This document shows positions 10,079 through 21,604 of a DNA stretch of 64,000 nt, one piece after another (within the stretch, counting starts at the first letter, position 1; each line of letters opens with the position of its first letter). Below the pieces are notes generated by a model. That model searched no databases and was not told where the DNA came from. It was given only the letters and a program-made list of their open reading frames with translations. The DNA is taken from the NCBI GenBank assembly GCA_002099365.1, contig MSED01000015.1, positions 1,364,001-1,428,000 of the forward strand. Direction: 5' to 3'. The position numbers and the translations under genes are program-made. Origin of the DNA: Phialophora verrucosa (taxonomy: Eukaryota; Ascomycota; Eurotiomycetes; Chaetothyriales; Herpotrichiellaceae).

Positions 10079-12812
10079 TCAATCCCTCAGGCCGCTCGCT
10101 CTTGTAGCAGGAGCATCTTCACCGTCGAGGGTGATGATCTTCCGACTCAACAATAGTCGCAGCTCGGGGGTGATGACTTTTTCTTTGACCTTTTCGGCTT
10201 CTTTGCCTTTTACTTGTGCTTGGCCTGGATTTTGTCCTCTGGAGCTTGGCCTAGAGTTCGGAGCCTGGTTCTGCTGCCGGTTCTGGGTCCTCAGGACCGA
10301 GGGGCCCGTCGCCGCCGAACCAGTAACCACTGTCCCTGTGTTCTGTGCACCATCGCCGTTGATAGTCTCCGAGACCTCGGCACCTGGCTTCCTTTGTCTC
10401 AACTCGCCACCCGCACCGCTCGGCATGGGAAAGGTCTCCTTGCGATCAATCGCTTCCACCATCTTCTCAAACCTCTTGAACAGCGCTTCGGCCCTCACAA
10501 GCATCTCCTGGAGATTCATCGTCCCTGACAACTCATTGATGTACTTGAGCACCTCGTCGAAATGCTTCAGGTGATCGATGATGACGTCGCGATGCTTCTC
10601 CAGAATCGACACCGCGATGAACAGGTGGAACTGGCTGCTGTAAAAATCCGTCCAGAGACTCTCCCACAGCCGCAGTGTGTCCGACCATTCGAACTCACGC
10701 TTATACCACACCAACAGCATGCGGAAGAAGAAGAAAAAGTTGGTGCTGTCGGCGCTTTGAAGGTGCATGTAGAGCTTCGGGTCGAGTAACTGGACGAGCT
10801 GGTCGAGTGTGTTCAGTTGAGCGCGCATGCCGAGTTGGGAGCGCGCAAAGTTGCGGCTCATGCGGGACATGAAGTGACAAAAGGCTGTGAATGCTAGGGC
10901 GTCGTCTTGGAATACGGCGTAAAGGGGCGACAAGAGATCGGACATGCCTTGGACGTAGCCTAGATTTTGGGGCGAAGGGTTCGTGGTTTTGTATGTGGAA
11001 GGGGAGGCGGCAGCGGAGGGAGGTGTGTCGTATTCGAGATACGTCAGGAGCATGTCTTTCAATTGTTCCATGTGGACGTTTGTGCCCGGCCCGTTGGGGC
11101 TGTAGAAGGGGGAGGTTGGATCTGGGTGGGGGATGTCTTCGCCTGCGAAGAGGGGGATGTGTCGATCGGTGCGATGCACATCTTTCTCTACATGTCGGAC
11201 AGCCAGGTCAGTTTGATGTGAGTGGGGAGAAACACGATACGGGTGATGAAGAGGAGGACCTACCAATTCGCACCTTTTGCTCTTTCCACCATTCTTCTTG
11301 TTCGGGCGTGGCGTTGCCATCAATCATTCTGTCCCACCATGCGCCCTTGAGTTGGATGTATTCGTCCCGCTTTTTGTTCATAAGCGCGCGCCGTTGTTCT
11401 TCTGTGCTGTCCCACTCATACACGCCCAGGAGGAAGGGCCAGGCTTCCTTTCGCACCCCGTCTTCGGGGTCGAGGCCGCCGTGGAAGATGCGTTCCTTGA
11501 CTTCGTCCACCGTCACGTGTAACTTGCCCTTTACATCGAAGAATGATTTCCACTCGCTCATGTTCACAGGGCGACGCTTGCTATCGGTCAAAGTCATTCG
11601 TGCTGCCTCCATGTCCAGGATTTCAAAGTCTCCGACGCTCGTTTCTTCGGACTCGAGGACATCCCGGGCTGTCCATATACGCTGCTTTCTCTCTCGGTCA
11701 CTCTGCTCGGCGATGCTCATAGCCCATCGCGCGAGGTAGAGCTTTGCACTGTCGAATTCATCCTGCAAAGTCTGAACTTCGGGGTTCTGAATCAGGCGTC
11801 TAACCTGAGGAGGGAGGTTCTTGTTGTTCGCAAGGTCCTCAGCCGTGCGTCGAGTGAAGGTAGTGACCTTGGATAATTGCTCAAGTATCTTCCACCTCGT
11901 CTCCTTGAGAGCCTTCGTGAATGGGTCCATGCCTGGTCCTGGTGGTTTCTTCTGTTGGTCACCGGGCTTTTTGGCCGCAGCGTCACTTTTCCGTCTGGCC
12001 TGTTCGAGTGACTTCCGCCCTTGGCCGAAGCCCAGACGATCTTCCTCAGACGGGTCGATCAGATATATTGACGGCTCGGCGGTGCTCCGTTCGACAGTGA
12101 CATATCTCTTTAACCACTTGAGCACTTCATCACCGCCCCAGAATAACTCCCCGCTCTCTCCAAACGGATCGAACGATTCCTTTGCTCTCTTCTTTTTCTG
12201 TAGGATTGTGCTTTCGCATTCCGAGTCGTGGAAAAACAAGGCCGGGAGGCTGGAGCCGGCTCTGGTATTGATGACGATGCTACCGTACCACCATCCTAAG
12301 CTCGGTGGACGGATGTGAATAGAGTATATGCTGGAGAGGGGAAGGGAGAAGGCGTAAGGTCCAACGGGCGACTCGTCGAAAGTGGTGGCTAGAGGTAGGG
12401 GTGGGACCAGGTAAGACTGTTTCGGAGGGGACTGGCTGTCTTTCATGTCCACCTTGACATAGGTGCTCAGATCATCTTGCGCCAGTGAGGCTTCGGGCAC
12501 CCACGCCAGTAGATACGACGAGGCGTTTGTCTTCTTCTTCGACGCAGAGGAGGCCGAGGATGTAGGGCGTTGGTCGTCGGAGGAAAGAGGTGCGGATTTC
12601 TGCTGGACAAGGGCGATAAAGCCGGGGATGTTGTCCTTCGCCGAGGGTGTCGGGTGGACGTAGACTTTGCTCTTTGAGAAGAGTAACTTGACTCCCTTGG
12701 TGGTCGAGGCGTGTGTTATGGTGTTATACCCTCCTTCCTCGTCATCCGAGAGGTCATAGAAGGAGGCAGAGGGCGAAGGGGCGTCTCGCCGCCCTGATGG
12801 TCCCGAGGTCAT
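10079..12812 (-). CDS. gyp7: TBC-domain Rab GTPase-activating protein, GYP7-like
   Basis: The CDS is complement(10079-11187, 11264-12812), 885 aa, with one 76-nt intron inside the TBC domain. The N-terminal third (GVKLLFSKSKVYVHPT onward) matches the Rab-binding region of GYP7/TBC1D15 proteins. The TBC domain runs from about residue 440 to 760. It has the catalytic Arg finger in RIEKDVHRTDR (R522) and the Gln finger in LGYVQGMSDLLSPLY (Q596), so it should be an active GAP. Yeast Gyp7 stimulates GTP hydrolysis by Ypt7/Rab7 in vacuolar traffic. An FFFFFRMLLVWYKREF stretch in the second half is typical of the family. The C-terminal about 130 residues are Gln, Pro and Lys rich and probably disordered. 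It lies next to another GAP gene, tsc2, on the same strand. Confidence 0.92.
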
Positions 12813-13219
12813 GCTGGTGTGTCGATGGTGTCACATTCTCTGGAGTAGATGAGAAGAAATGTCGTGTGAGTCTGTTGGCCCAAGGGTAAATATGTGGCGG
12901 TGCAGCTCAAGATCCATGCTGAATTCCTGATGCCTGGGCACCTGCTGGAGGGCCGCGCAACGGGTGACGTCGCTGACGGGCAGGAAGTCACCAAGGCGGA
13001 GGGGGGGTGGTGGAGGGGGCCACGAGGGGCGCAAGTGACCAATACCCCGCAGCGCAGCTCGTCGGGCTTACAAGGGCAATTGACTGGTAAACGAAAACTC
13101 ATCGATTAACAAACTTTTGCTATACATGCTAACAGGGCCATCAAGGGTGTTCCCCGGCCGTCCATGCCCCATGCTTTTCCACCAACACCATGCTTCGTTT
13201 TCTTATTCGCAAGAGGCAT
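12813..13219. other. Intergenic region
   Basis: It holds the promoter of the GYP7-like gene and the 3' end of tsc2, both on the minus strand. A G-rich run (GGAGGGGGGGTGGTGGAGGGGG) lies at 12998-13020. No gene is seen. Confidence 0.55.
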
Positions 13220-16200
13220 CTATTTCCTCGCGTGGATGGTCCACGAACTGAAGTCCAGCTGAGATGCCAAAGACCCGTCCTTCTTCACGCCGCCAATCTC
13301 CTCCTTGGGTACTGGAGTCTTCCTCCCGCTCGATGTTCCGGGCGGAGTGTTGATACTAGTCAAGGCTGCACCACCAAGTGGGACCTGTTTATCGCCTGCC
13401 TTTATCACGCGCTCCTTAAGCCTCTTGATCTGCTGCAGTCGCGCTCTCCAAGCACTCGGAAATTCGGTATCGTCGTCCTTCGTGTTCCATGTTTGACAGA
13501 ACATGCTGGCGTTCAGTGCCAGTGTTCGCACAAAGGTGGCGAGCTGAGCGGCCGAGATGATCTTGGGGTCAGCTGCCGGTGATATGTTGGGCAAGTCGTC
13601 CCTTGTGACGACGCGAACCCAGTAGAAGCCTGGCAGGAAGTCCGGGTCCTCGACTTCTCTGCCGCGGCAGGCTGGTTGGATGACGATGTTGACATAGTTT
13701 AGCTGCGACTTGAGGTTGTTCATATTCCAGTCAAGCCCTGATCTGTTGAAGATGATGTTGACGTGACAATTGCCAACATGCGCCTTTTTGTTGATACACT
13801 GAGGATCTTCGTCCAAATCTGTCGGCATCATCGTTGGCACAAAGAAGACGATCTCTTCGACCCGATCTCGCCACGCAATCGTGCGCTCACCGTCTCGAGG
13901 ATACTCAAGCCCCTGGGGTTTGAACTGCAGAGGTGGTGCTAGTGACACCACGTAGCCGAGGCCGTCAAGAAGCCGGTCAAAATCTGCAGAGCCGCTGGTA
14001 TTGGCAAGATATTCAGACTCAGCAGTTTGTCCTACATCAACAAAAAGCACGCCGAATTTGTGGCTAGTAACCGTCGGTATTCGGTCGAACCCTTCAAGAG
14101 CGCGTTGGACATAGTCTTCCTGTGGTAGGAGAAGAGGTTGATCCGCCAGGTTGGTAATTGCCGCACTCGCTACTCGTTGAAGCATGACATGGGAAGGCAA
14201 AACTTCAGTCGTGATCTCTTGTTGCCGAATTTGTGTATAGCCGGGTCGGTGGTGTGAAGGTAACGGCGCGGTCAATTGTTGGTACATGGCATAGGTTGTG
14301 CCGGAAGCCTGGCGTTTTGTGATTTGAGTCTTGCCGGTATGGCCAGCAGTCTCAACAGTCACGATGCTGAGACCAGCGATCCATGAAGCCGAAGACACTG
14401 GTCCATCCTCCGAGGCTGCAAAGTCGTGGTTGGGGGAAGTCTCGCCCAGGTCAGAGAATGCCGTTCTTTGCATCATGTCAATAAGCACCTCGCCTTGCTC
14501 GTCAATAGCCTCCTCTCCTCGGCCATTTTTCCAAACCAGCCGTGGAACTACCCACTGTACGTATTTTGCCCTGAGATCCAGTCGAAGTGATAGGAACCAG
14601 AATAGGATGTTATGGTATGCCAACGCAGCAGCATATTGAGGCAACCCAATATCAGTGAGCATGGCCGCACGGTATGGCGGCCGTTTGAAGTTCATCCCAC
14701 TGTGTCTAGATGTCGCGTTGACCCTGCCTTGTGGTACGGTGATGTACGACTGTTGCTGCGCCCTCGTCTTTTCTAGGTATTGGATGCATATCCCGAATAT
14801 CATCTGAATCTCGTCCGGATTCAGGTTGGAGTGCATTTCTGGTAACAGGGCAACTTGGATCAGGAACTCCAGGATGTGTGCTGTAAGATGACCTTGTGTC
14901 ATGTTCTTGGACATTTTGTCGATGATGGTGGGATACAATGTGGCCACGGACGATGGGATCTCGAGACTGCAGATCAACAGGGCATGGATGCAGCCACGAC
15001 TTGTGCCCTCCCAAGCTCCTCCGATACCAGAAATGAAGGCCCGGACCATATCGTCCCCGAAGCCTTTTTGAATTTCTTCGGATCTCATGGTCGCAAAGGG
15101 CGTCAGGTTGACCAATATATCATACATACATAAGGCGACGTCAGATTTCTTTAGCCCAGTGGATGCCGGAGCTTCTCGGAAAGTGTTGTTGACAATTCGC
15201 TCGCACAGCACTTGCCGTAGCTTGATGATTGCTTGTATCGAGTTGAGCCAGAGAGCGATGTTGCTTAGCTGCGCACCAGCATGGACAACAGTGTAACCGT
15301 ATGTTTCCCAATCTTCATCGGCTTGCAGGCATCTGATGATGCTCATAAGCCAGGTGTTCATGTCTAATGCTGCTTTGACCTGGGGATAGGCAGTCTTGCT
15401 CACATTGAGAATACGTGATGCTCGTCCAGCGAAAGGGTAAGTGACTTCCTCCGTATCAGGATACATCCACAGTGGATCGCCGCTGTCAGATCTCGCTGAC
15501 AAGCTATTGCTGCTTGCAGAGTCTCGCTGTGAAGGAGCTTCGAGCTTGAATGCGGCGGCTGACTCTCGAGTCCGCACGACCGCACTGGCAATGTCGCGGC
15601 TCTGGCTCGCGGCAGCGATGTATATGAACCCAGCGTCATCTGCTCGTATTCTGAACAGCAGACGTTTGGCAACCAGACGAGCCGGCCGGGACTTGCAGTC
15701 AGAGCTGGCAGCTTCGAGCAAGGCCTCGAAAACCTTGACGGCGGCTTCGGCGTCGGTGTGAATGCTGTAGCTGAAGATGGTGACGAGAACTTTAGTAGCT
15801 AAAATGGCTAGGTCATCGTTGAGTGAGACGCCTGCCGGCGCACCGTTCATCAGACGCCCGCGGATTTTGTCAATTGTGCGAGTCGTCGATGCCTTCTCTT
15901 TTGCAGCCTCCGCGTAGTTCGAAACCATGTGATCCAATGATCTGAGCAATGTTTCAAAAACGAGGCTGTCGCGTTCGCTATCGAGTTGGTCGAGCAATCC
16001 ATTGAAGATTGATACATAGACCTCGTGTGGGAAGCTGTTGGGTTCAGCCATTGTGTCGTCGAAAGGGTTTCCAGCCCGTACAAGAATTTCGATAGCTCTC
16101 AGACGCGCGGCTGAGGGTAGAGTCTGGTTCTGAATGATGTCCTTGTAGATTTTGTCAGCGTACTGGCTCTTGATATTGTTGTCTTCCGACGACAGGTAAT

Positions 16201-17479
16201 TGTCGCTTGCGTAGTTCAGGCTCAGCGCTAACTGAGTCTCGTCAGCGTATTGAGGAAACTGCAAGAAGAGCTCATGGATGGCGGTTTGATCGGGGCCAGA
16301 AATGAGATCCCAGATGTGCAGGAAATCTTGAGACAGATTTTTCAAGATTGTTTCTCGGTCTGCGGAACGGTGCTCCCACTGCCGGTCCTCGTCCTGAGTC
16401 TCCGTTCTTGGCGAAGTCACTTGTAAACAAAGACGTATGGTCTCCAGCAACATCCCGAAATTCAAGGAAGCCATCTCTGTTTGAGATCGGGGACTCGACA
16501 GGATGGCATGCAAAGCATTCAGAACGTCGTAGCAGAAGCGGGAGATGCCTTGCTGTGCTGCGGGGTGCAATACCTCGAGGAAGTCTTGCAAGCCAAGAAC
16601 AAACCCTCCTTCTCTATCCCTTTCGTTGACCAGCTTCTGCAAGATGCGCGTTGCACCTATGGCGCGGGAGAGGTATCGTCTCGGACTCTCTGACACAGGA
16701 GTGCGTACAAAGGAGTAAAGCGTGCTCACGAACTCGTCGTGTAGCCCACCGGTGGCCAACATCCTCGCACAGTCAAAGAGATGTCGTGGCAGCTCTGATA
16801 AGCTTGTAACAGAAGCGCATAGCACCACAAGAGTCTGATCCAAGCCGCCTGGTGGATAGTCGAAGTGCGACGAGATGATGTAGAGGATGCTTACGCCGGC
16901 ATCGATGTCCCCCAGGCGACTAGCATTCAGACATAGAGCAGTAATGGCCTCTACAGCCTGCGATAATTCCTGTGGATCGAAGCCAGTGTGTCCTAGCTCC
17001 AGGTAGTCCGATATGTACTGGAGCAACCAATCTAGATTCTTATGCTCTTTCAGCGAGGCTGACTTGGAGTTTTTGTTCTCTTTCCGCGACTTTTCTGCCT
17101 TCTGCGCCCAAGTAGGCAGCCATTGTATGAGTAAAGACAATAATGACCTGGTGCCTTGATCACCGTGATGGTCTCCGCGAAGATCGAGAAACCTGCGTGA
17201 AACATCTGTGCCGGGGTTTAGATCACCGAAGCCAACAAGCCAAGCTCGCGCCTCTTCCGGACTATTAGTAACAGAAAGGCCATCTTTGATAACATCCCTT
17301 AGTTGTAGTGGCGCCGTAGTGGAGGGGGATTTCTCTGGAGTTTGTCTGCTCTGAGTATGACTGTCGGGACTGGATGAGTTGCGTGAAGCGACCGGGAGAT
17401 GCCACAGCGACACCCTCCTGGAATCCCTTGTATTGGGATGGGCCGGGCCTTCCTTGGGAGAACCATTATCTCTCGACAT
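13220..17479 (-). CDS. tsc2: Tuberin homologue, Rheb GTPase-activating protein
   Basis: One open frame of 1419 aa from the ATG at 17479 has no internal intron. The N-terminal half is the helical tuberin region (about residues 60-500; RDVIKDGLSVTNSPEEARAW onward). The C-terminus has the RapGAP domain at about residues 1140-1345, with HKFGVLFVDVGQTAESEY, IAWRDRVEEIVFFVPTMMP and GNCHVNIIFNRSGLDW, the last covering the Asn-thumb region. Tuberin pairs with Tsc1 and switches off Rheb upstream of TORC1. The frame is open a further 131 codons upstream to 17872. However, a good donor at 17786 and a TACTAAC branch point with acceptor at 17503 suggest a 5' intron that would put the upstream ATG out of frame. 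I therefore prefer 17479. It is divergent from cse1. Confidence 0.92.
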   Translation of the reverse strand: MSRDNGSPKEGPAHPNTRDSRRVSLWHLPVASRNSSSPDSHTQSRQTPEKSPSTTAPLQLRDVIKDGLSVTNSPEEARAWLVGFGDLNPGTDVSRRFLDLRGDHHGDQGTRSLLSLLIQWLPTWAQKAEKSRKENKNSKSASLKEHKNLDWLLQYISDYLELGHTGFDPQELSQAVEAITALCLNASRLGDIDAGVSILYIISSHFDYPPGGLDQTLVVLCASVTSLSELPRHLFDCARMLATGGLHDEFVSTLYSFVRTPVSESPRRYLSRAIGATRILQKLVNERDREGGFVLGLQDFLEVLHPAAQQGISRFCYDVLNALHAILSSPRSQTEMASLNFGMLLETIRLCLQVTSPRTETQDEDRQWEHRSADRETILKNLSQDFLHIWDLISGPDQTAIHELFLQFPQYADETQLALSLNYASDNYLSSEDNNIKSQYADKIYKDIIQNQTLPSAARLRAIEILVRAGNPFDDTMAEPNSFPHEVYVSIFNGLLDQLDSERDSLVFETLLRSLDHMVSNYAEAAKEKASTTRTIDKIRGRLMNGAPAGVSLNDDLAILATKVLVTIFSYSIHTDAEAAVKVFEALLEAASSDCKSRPARLVAKRLLFRIRADDAGFIYIAAASQSRDIASAVVRTRESAAAFKLEAPSQRDSASSNSLSARSDSGDPLWMYPDTEEVTYPFAGRASRILNVSKTAYPQVKAALDMNTWLMSIIRCLQADEDWETYGYTVVHAGAQLSNIALWLNSIQAIIKLRQVLCERIVNNTFREAPASTGLKKSDVALCMYDILVNLTPFATMRSEEIQKGFGDDMVRAFISGIGGAWEGTSRGCIHALLICSLEIPSSVATLYPTIIDKMSKNMTQGHLTAHILEFLIQVALLPEMHSNLNPDEIQMIFGICIQYLEKTRAQQQSYITVPQGRVNATSRHSGMNFKRPPYRAAMLTDIGLPQYAAALAYHNILFWFLSLRLDLRAKYVQWVVPRLVWKNGRGEEAIDEQGEVLIDMMQRTAFSDLGETSPNHDFAASEDGPVSSASWIAGLSIVTVETAGHTGKTQITKRQASGTTYAMYQQLTAPLPSHHRPGYTQIRQQEITTEVLPSHVMLQRVASAAITNLADQPLLLPQEDYVQRALEGFDRIPTVTSHKFGVLFVDVGQTAESEYLANTSGSADFDRLLDGLGYVVSLAPPLQFKPQGLEYPRDGERTIAWRDRVEEIVFFVPTMMPTDLDEDPQCINKKAHVGNCHVNIIFNRSGLDWNMNNLKSQLNYVNIVIQPACRGREVEDPDFLPGFYWVRVVTRDDLPNISPAADPKIISAAQLATFVRTLALNASMFCQTWNTKDDDTEFPSAWRARLQQIKRLKERVIKAGDKQVPLGGAALTSINTPPGTSSGRKTPVPKEEIGGVKKDGSLASQLDFSSWTIHARK

Positions 17480-17502
17480 ACGACACAAATCTTCCCCTGG
17501 AA

Positions 17503-17786
17503 CTAGCAGAGTTAGTAAGGTTGTTAGATAGTGGGGATGGTCGCTCTGAAGACGATAGTAGAAATCACGGACAATAGCAAAGGTAAGAGCCGCTGCAAAC
17601 ACAAACTTGCGCAGATAGGAAGGGGAGCCAACGATATAAATGGGCGCAACGGCTCCAATATTGGAGGGAGAATGCGACGTAGACGAAGGCAAACGACCCC
17701 ATACATGGGATGGGATTTCCAGCCTTGAAAGGCAGATAAGGCGCAAGACATGCTCCCCTGGAGCAATACCACAGGTTCGGACGTAC
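17503..17786 (-). other. Probable 5' UTR intron of tsc2
   Basis: On the minus strand the donor is AAG|GTACGT and the end is TTACTAACTCTGCTAG, a perfect fungal branch point just before the acceptor. The span is 284 nt. The preferred tsc2 ATG at 17479 lies 23 nt inside the following exon. Removing this intron shifts the frame of the ATG at 17872 relative to tsc2. Confidence 0.55.
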
Positions 17787-18672
17787 CTTGACCAAAGCTC
17801 ACAATGCCCGCAAGAGTCAGCGGAAATGGCGGAGAAATATTTCTCGTAAAATGCAATCACAGTATTGAACACTGGCCTTTTGTCTCTGGTGGGGAGGGAC
17901 TGCTGAAAGTTCGCTGATCAAGTGGGTGGTGCGGTCGATAAAAGCGACCTTATCAGCGGCATTTGGGGAGCACTGGGCTCAGCCGACACGTTGAGAATGA
18001 CTTTTAACAGAAGGAGAAATTGACGCATCGAGCAGGGAGCAGTGAAAATTTTGGAGATGAAAATGGCCAGGATGAGACAATGCGACAACTGTTTCTGGCT
18101 CTGGACTTCAGATGCCGTGGCGCTGGCACAGATCTTGTGCTTGGTTCAGGCAAAAGGGAAATCATGCAGTCGATCCACCTTCAGACAGACAGTGTCACAT
18201 CCTCGTCGACATTGAATCTCACAGCCAGAACTCCGGGCGTAACCGCTTGAACCGAACTGCGCCCGACAGAGGGACACAGCACCACGCTCTCCTGTCACTC
18301 ACCGTACTCGTACCAGGCTGTTGTCTGATTGCTCCTCCGTATCAATGACCAAAAGCGTAAGGCGGAAGCGATTCTGCCGATGGAGATCTGATGTAAACAA
18401 ATGAAGCGCAATTCAAGTGCACCAAGGCATTGTGCATATTTCCCTCCAGGTTTGCTCGCAATCGATTGCATTTCAGCTTGTAGACATTTGAAGTTCTGAG
18501 TTGAAGACCCTTTTTTGGCCTGAACTTTAGTTGTCCTCAGCCTTGCATTTAACCTCAGCCTTGGACATTTGCAACGCAAAATATCTCCGAGCAGCGACGC
18601 AATGTATTGAAGAACTGATCCGATCACTCAATCGCCGCACAACCGAACGATCGTCAGAAGACGAGTTTCGAC
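17787..18672. other. Divergent tsc2/cse1 promoter region
   Basis: This is the shared upstream region of the two head-to-head genes. Open frames here are short and featureless. I see no obvious TATA element, which is usual for housekeeping genes. Confidence 0.6.
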
Positions 18673-21604
18673 ATGGCCTCATTAGCGCCTTTGGCCCAGC
18701 TGCTAGACGCCAGTCTTGATCCTAGGACCAATAAAGAGGGTATGTCCAAAGCCGGTCCTCTGGTTGCGACCAAGCTAACATTGTCCAGCTGAGCTCAAGA
18801 TCCGCGCCGAAGAGAACAAACCTGGCTTTGCCATTTCCCTCCTCCAGATTACCGCCTCCAATGACTTCCAGTACAACACCCGACTTGCCAGCGCCCTCTT
18901 CTTCAAGAACTTCATCCGTCGCAACTGGACCGATGTGGAAGGCAACTACAAGCTCCCTCAACAAGATGTCACGGCCATCAAGGCAGAAATTGTTGGGCTG
19001 ATGATATCGGTGCCGCGCGGTCTCCAGACGCAGCTGGGCGAAGCGATCAGTGTGATAGCGGACAGTGACTTCTGGGAGCGATGGGACACACTGGTCGACG
19101 ATCTAATATCTCGCTTAAAGCCAGATGACCCGGTCGTCAATGCTGGCGTCCTCCAGGTCGCACATTCAATCTTCGCAAGATGGCGGCCGTTGTTCCGATC
19201 CGATGAGCTGTTCACGGAAATCAATCATGTGCTGTCAAAGTTCGCCCAGCCATTTCTGACGCTGTGGCAGAACTTGGATGCCTATATTGAGAGCCATAGC
19301 AATGATAAGGCGGCGCTTCAGAATGCTTTCACCGAGCTCGACCTTGTTCTCCAGCTGTTTTATGACCTGTCCTGCCAGGACTTGTCTCCCGTCTTTGAGG
19401 ACAATCTAGCAGGCATATCAGGGCTGCTACTAAAGTATCTGAGATACAACAATTCTCTTCTGCACACCGATGACGAGTCCGAAGCCGGGCCATTGGAGAG
19501 CACAAAGTCGAACATTTTCGAAGCGCTGACCCTCTACGTTGGCAAATATTATGACGACTTCTCCAACCATGTCAGAGGCTTCGTTGAGAGCTCATGGAAC
19601 CTACTGACAACTACGGGACCCGAACCTAAGAATGATATCCTCGTCAGTAAGGCTCTCCTATTCTTGACCTCCATTGGTGGAATCGCCGAACAGGCCCAGA
19701 CATTCGGCGATGCCACGGTTCAGACGCAAATTGTGGAAAAAGTCATATTGCCGAATGTGGCATTACGAGATTCGGACATCGAGATCTTCGAGGATGAGCC
19801 GATCGAGTTCATCCGAAGAGACCTTGAAGGGTCGGATAGCGAGACACGTCGAAGAGCAGCCGGAGATTTCCTGCGTCAACTCAGCGATCAATTCGAACAA
19901 TCCGTCACGGCTATCGTGATGACGTACGTCGAGAAATGTTTGCGAGATTTCGGTACGAATCCGCTGGAGAATTGGAGGGCCAAGGATACGGCAGTGAGCC
20001 TGTTTCATGCCTTGGCTTCCAAAGGAGCAACAACGGCCGCACATGGAGTTACCAAGACCAACAGTCTGGTAGACATTGGCGACTTCTTCTCCAAGCACCT
20101 TGCCAGTGATCTGCAGAATGAAAGCGCTCAGCCGTTGATCAAGGTCGATGCCATCAAATACCTCTACGTCTTCAGAAGTATCATCACAAGAGATCAATGG
20201 CAGGCAGTCATGCCCTTGCTTGTCAATCACCTCGGAGACTCCAACTACTGCGTCTATACCTATGCTGCTGTCGCTGTTGAGAGGGTTTTGGCCATGACTG
20301 ACGAGACCGGACGGCCCGTCATCGACCCTGCCAGTATTAGGCCGCTGGCAGGCAGTCTCGTCGAACATCTTTTCAGCCTGGTGGAAAAGGATCCAGCCCC
20401 ACAAAAGGTTCAAGAGAACGAGTTCGTGATGCGCTGCATCATGCGGGTTTTGATCGTGCTGAAAGATGGTATTTCTGCGGTTGCCGAAAGTGTACTTCGA
20501 CATCTCAGCACCATCACAAACATCATTGCATCCAATCCAAGCAATCCGAGATTCTACTACTATCACTTCGAAAGTTTAGGCGCACTCATTCGGTTCACGC
20601 CACCGGCGCAGGCGGATGCTCTGGCATCTCACCTCTTCAACCCGTTTGCCGCCATACTCGCCAACAATGTCGAAGAGTTTACCCCGTACATCTTCCAACT
20701 GATGGCTGCGCTGCTAGAGGCGGAACCCAGCAAGCCCTTACCCGCGGAGTACATACCCTTGATTGGACCCATCCTTGGCCCTGCGCTCTGGGACCAGCGA
20801 GGCAATATCCCCGCTTTATCCCGACTTCTAGCGGCGATTCTCCCTCGCGCGGCTAACGAACTGGTCAGTGGCAACCAAGTTGAAAATGTCCTGGGTATCT
20901 TTCAGAAGTTAGTGTCGACTAAGGTGAACGAGAGCTATGGCGTTGATCTTTTAGAGACGGCCATCTCCACATTCCAGCCACCTACCCTCGAGCCCTATTG
21001 GGTCCATGTCTTGAATATCTTGCTCACGCGACTACAAGGCAAACAATCCCAATCTTTCCAGTCACGATTTGTTCGGTTCTATCACTTCGTCGGCTCCCTT
21101 GACGACAAGGGGCTGGGGGTTGACTTTTTTGTTGCGGCTACCGATCGCGTTCAGCACGACGTTTTCCGCCAGTTGTACCTCCAGATCATTTTGCCGAAGA
21201 CGCAGGAACTGGCCCGTCCCTCCGATCGCAAAATCGCAGCCATATCCCTGACGAAAACTTTGGCGGACTCTAAAGCATTTGTCGAACGTTATCCGAAGGG
21301 TTGGCCGTTGACTTGTAACGCTCTGCTCAAGTTGCTTGAGGATCCCCCGGTTGTGGCACGAGGCGACGACGCCATCGCTGAGCTCGACGTTGAAGACAGT
21401 AGCTTTGGTGTCGGATTCACGCAACTGAACACAATCCGACGTTCAACGCCGGACCCTTTCCCAGAGGTGACGGACCTGAGGAAGTGGGTTGGACAATACC
21501 TCAAGGCCGCCGATCAGAGACATGGCGGAAGGATAGGCAAGACGGTCAACGAGGGGTTGAGCCCGGATGCGAAGAAGGTCTTACATGCCTACATGACCTT
21601 GTAA
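18673..21604 (+). CDS. cse1: Exportin-2 / Cse1, importin-alpha re-export receptor
   Basis: The CDS is joined from 18673-18739 and 18789-21604, giving 960 aa, the usual Cse1 length. The 49-nt intron follows MASLAPLAQLLDASLDPRTNKE. The importin-beta N-terminal domain includes AELKIRAEENKPGFAISLLQ and NTRLASALFFKNFIRRNW, and the rest is a HEAT-repeat solenoid with the Cse1-specific middle and C-terminal domains (for example DNLAGISGLLLKYL and NPRFYYYHFESLGALIRF). Cse1 with RanGTP returns importin-alpha from the nucleus to the cytoplasm and is essential in yeast. It diverges from tsc2 with about 1.2 kb between start codons. Confidence 0.95.
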
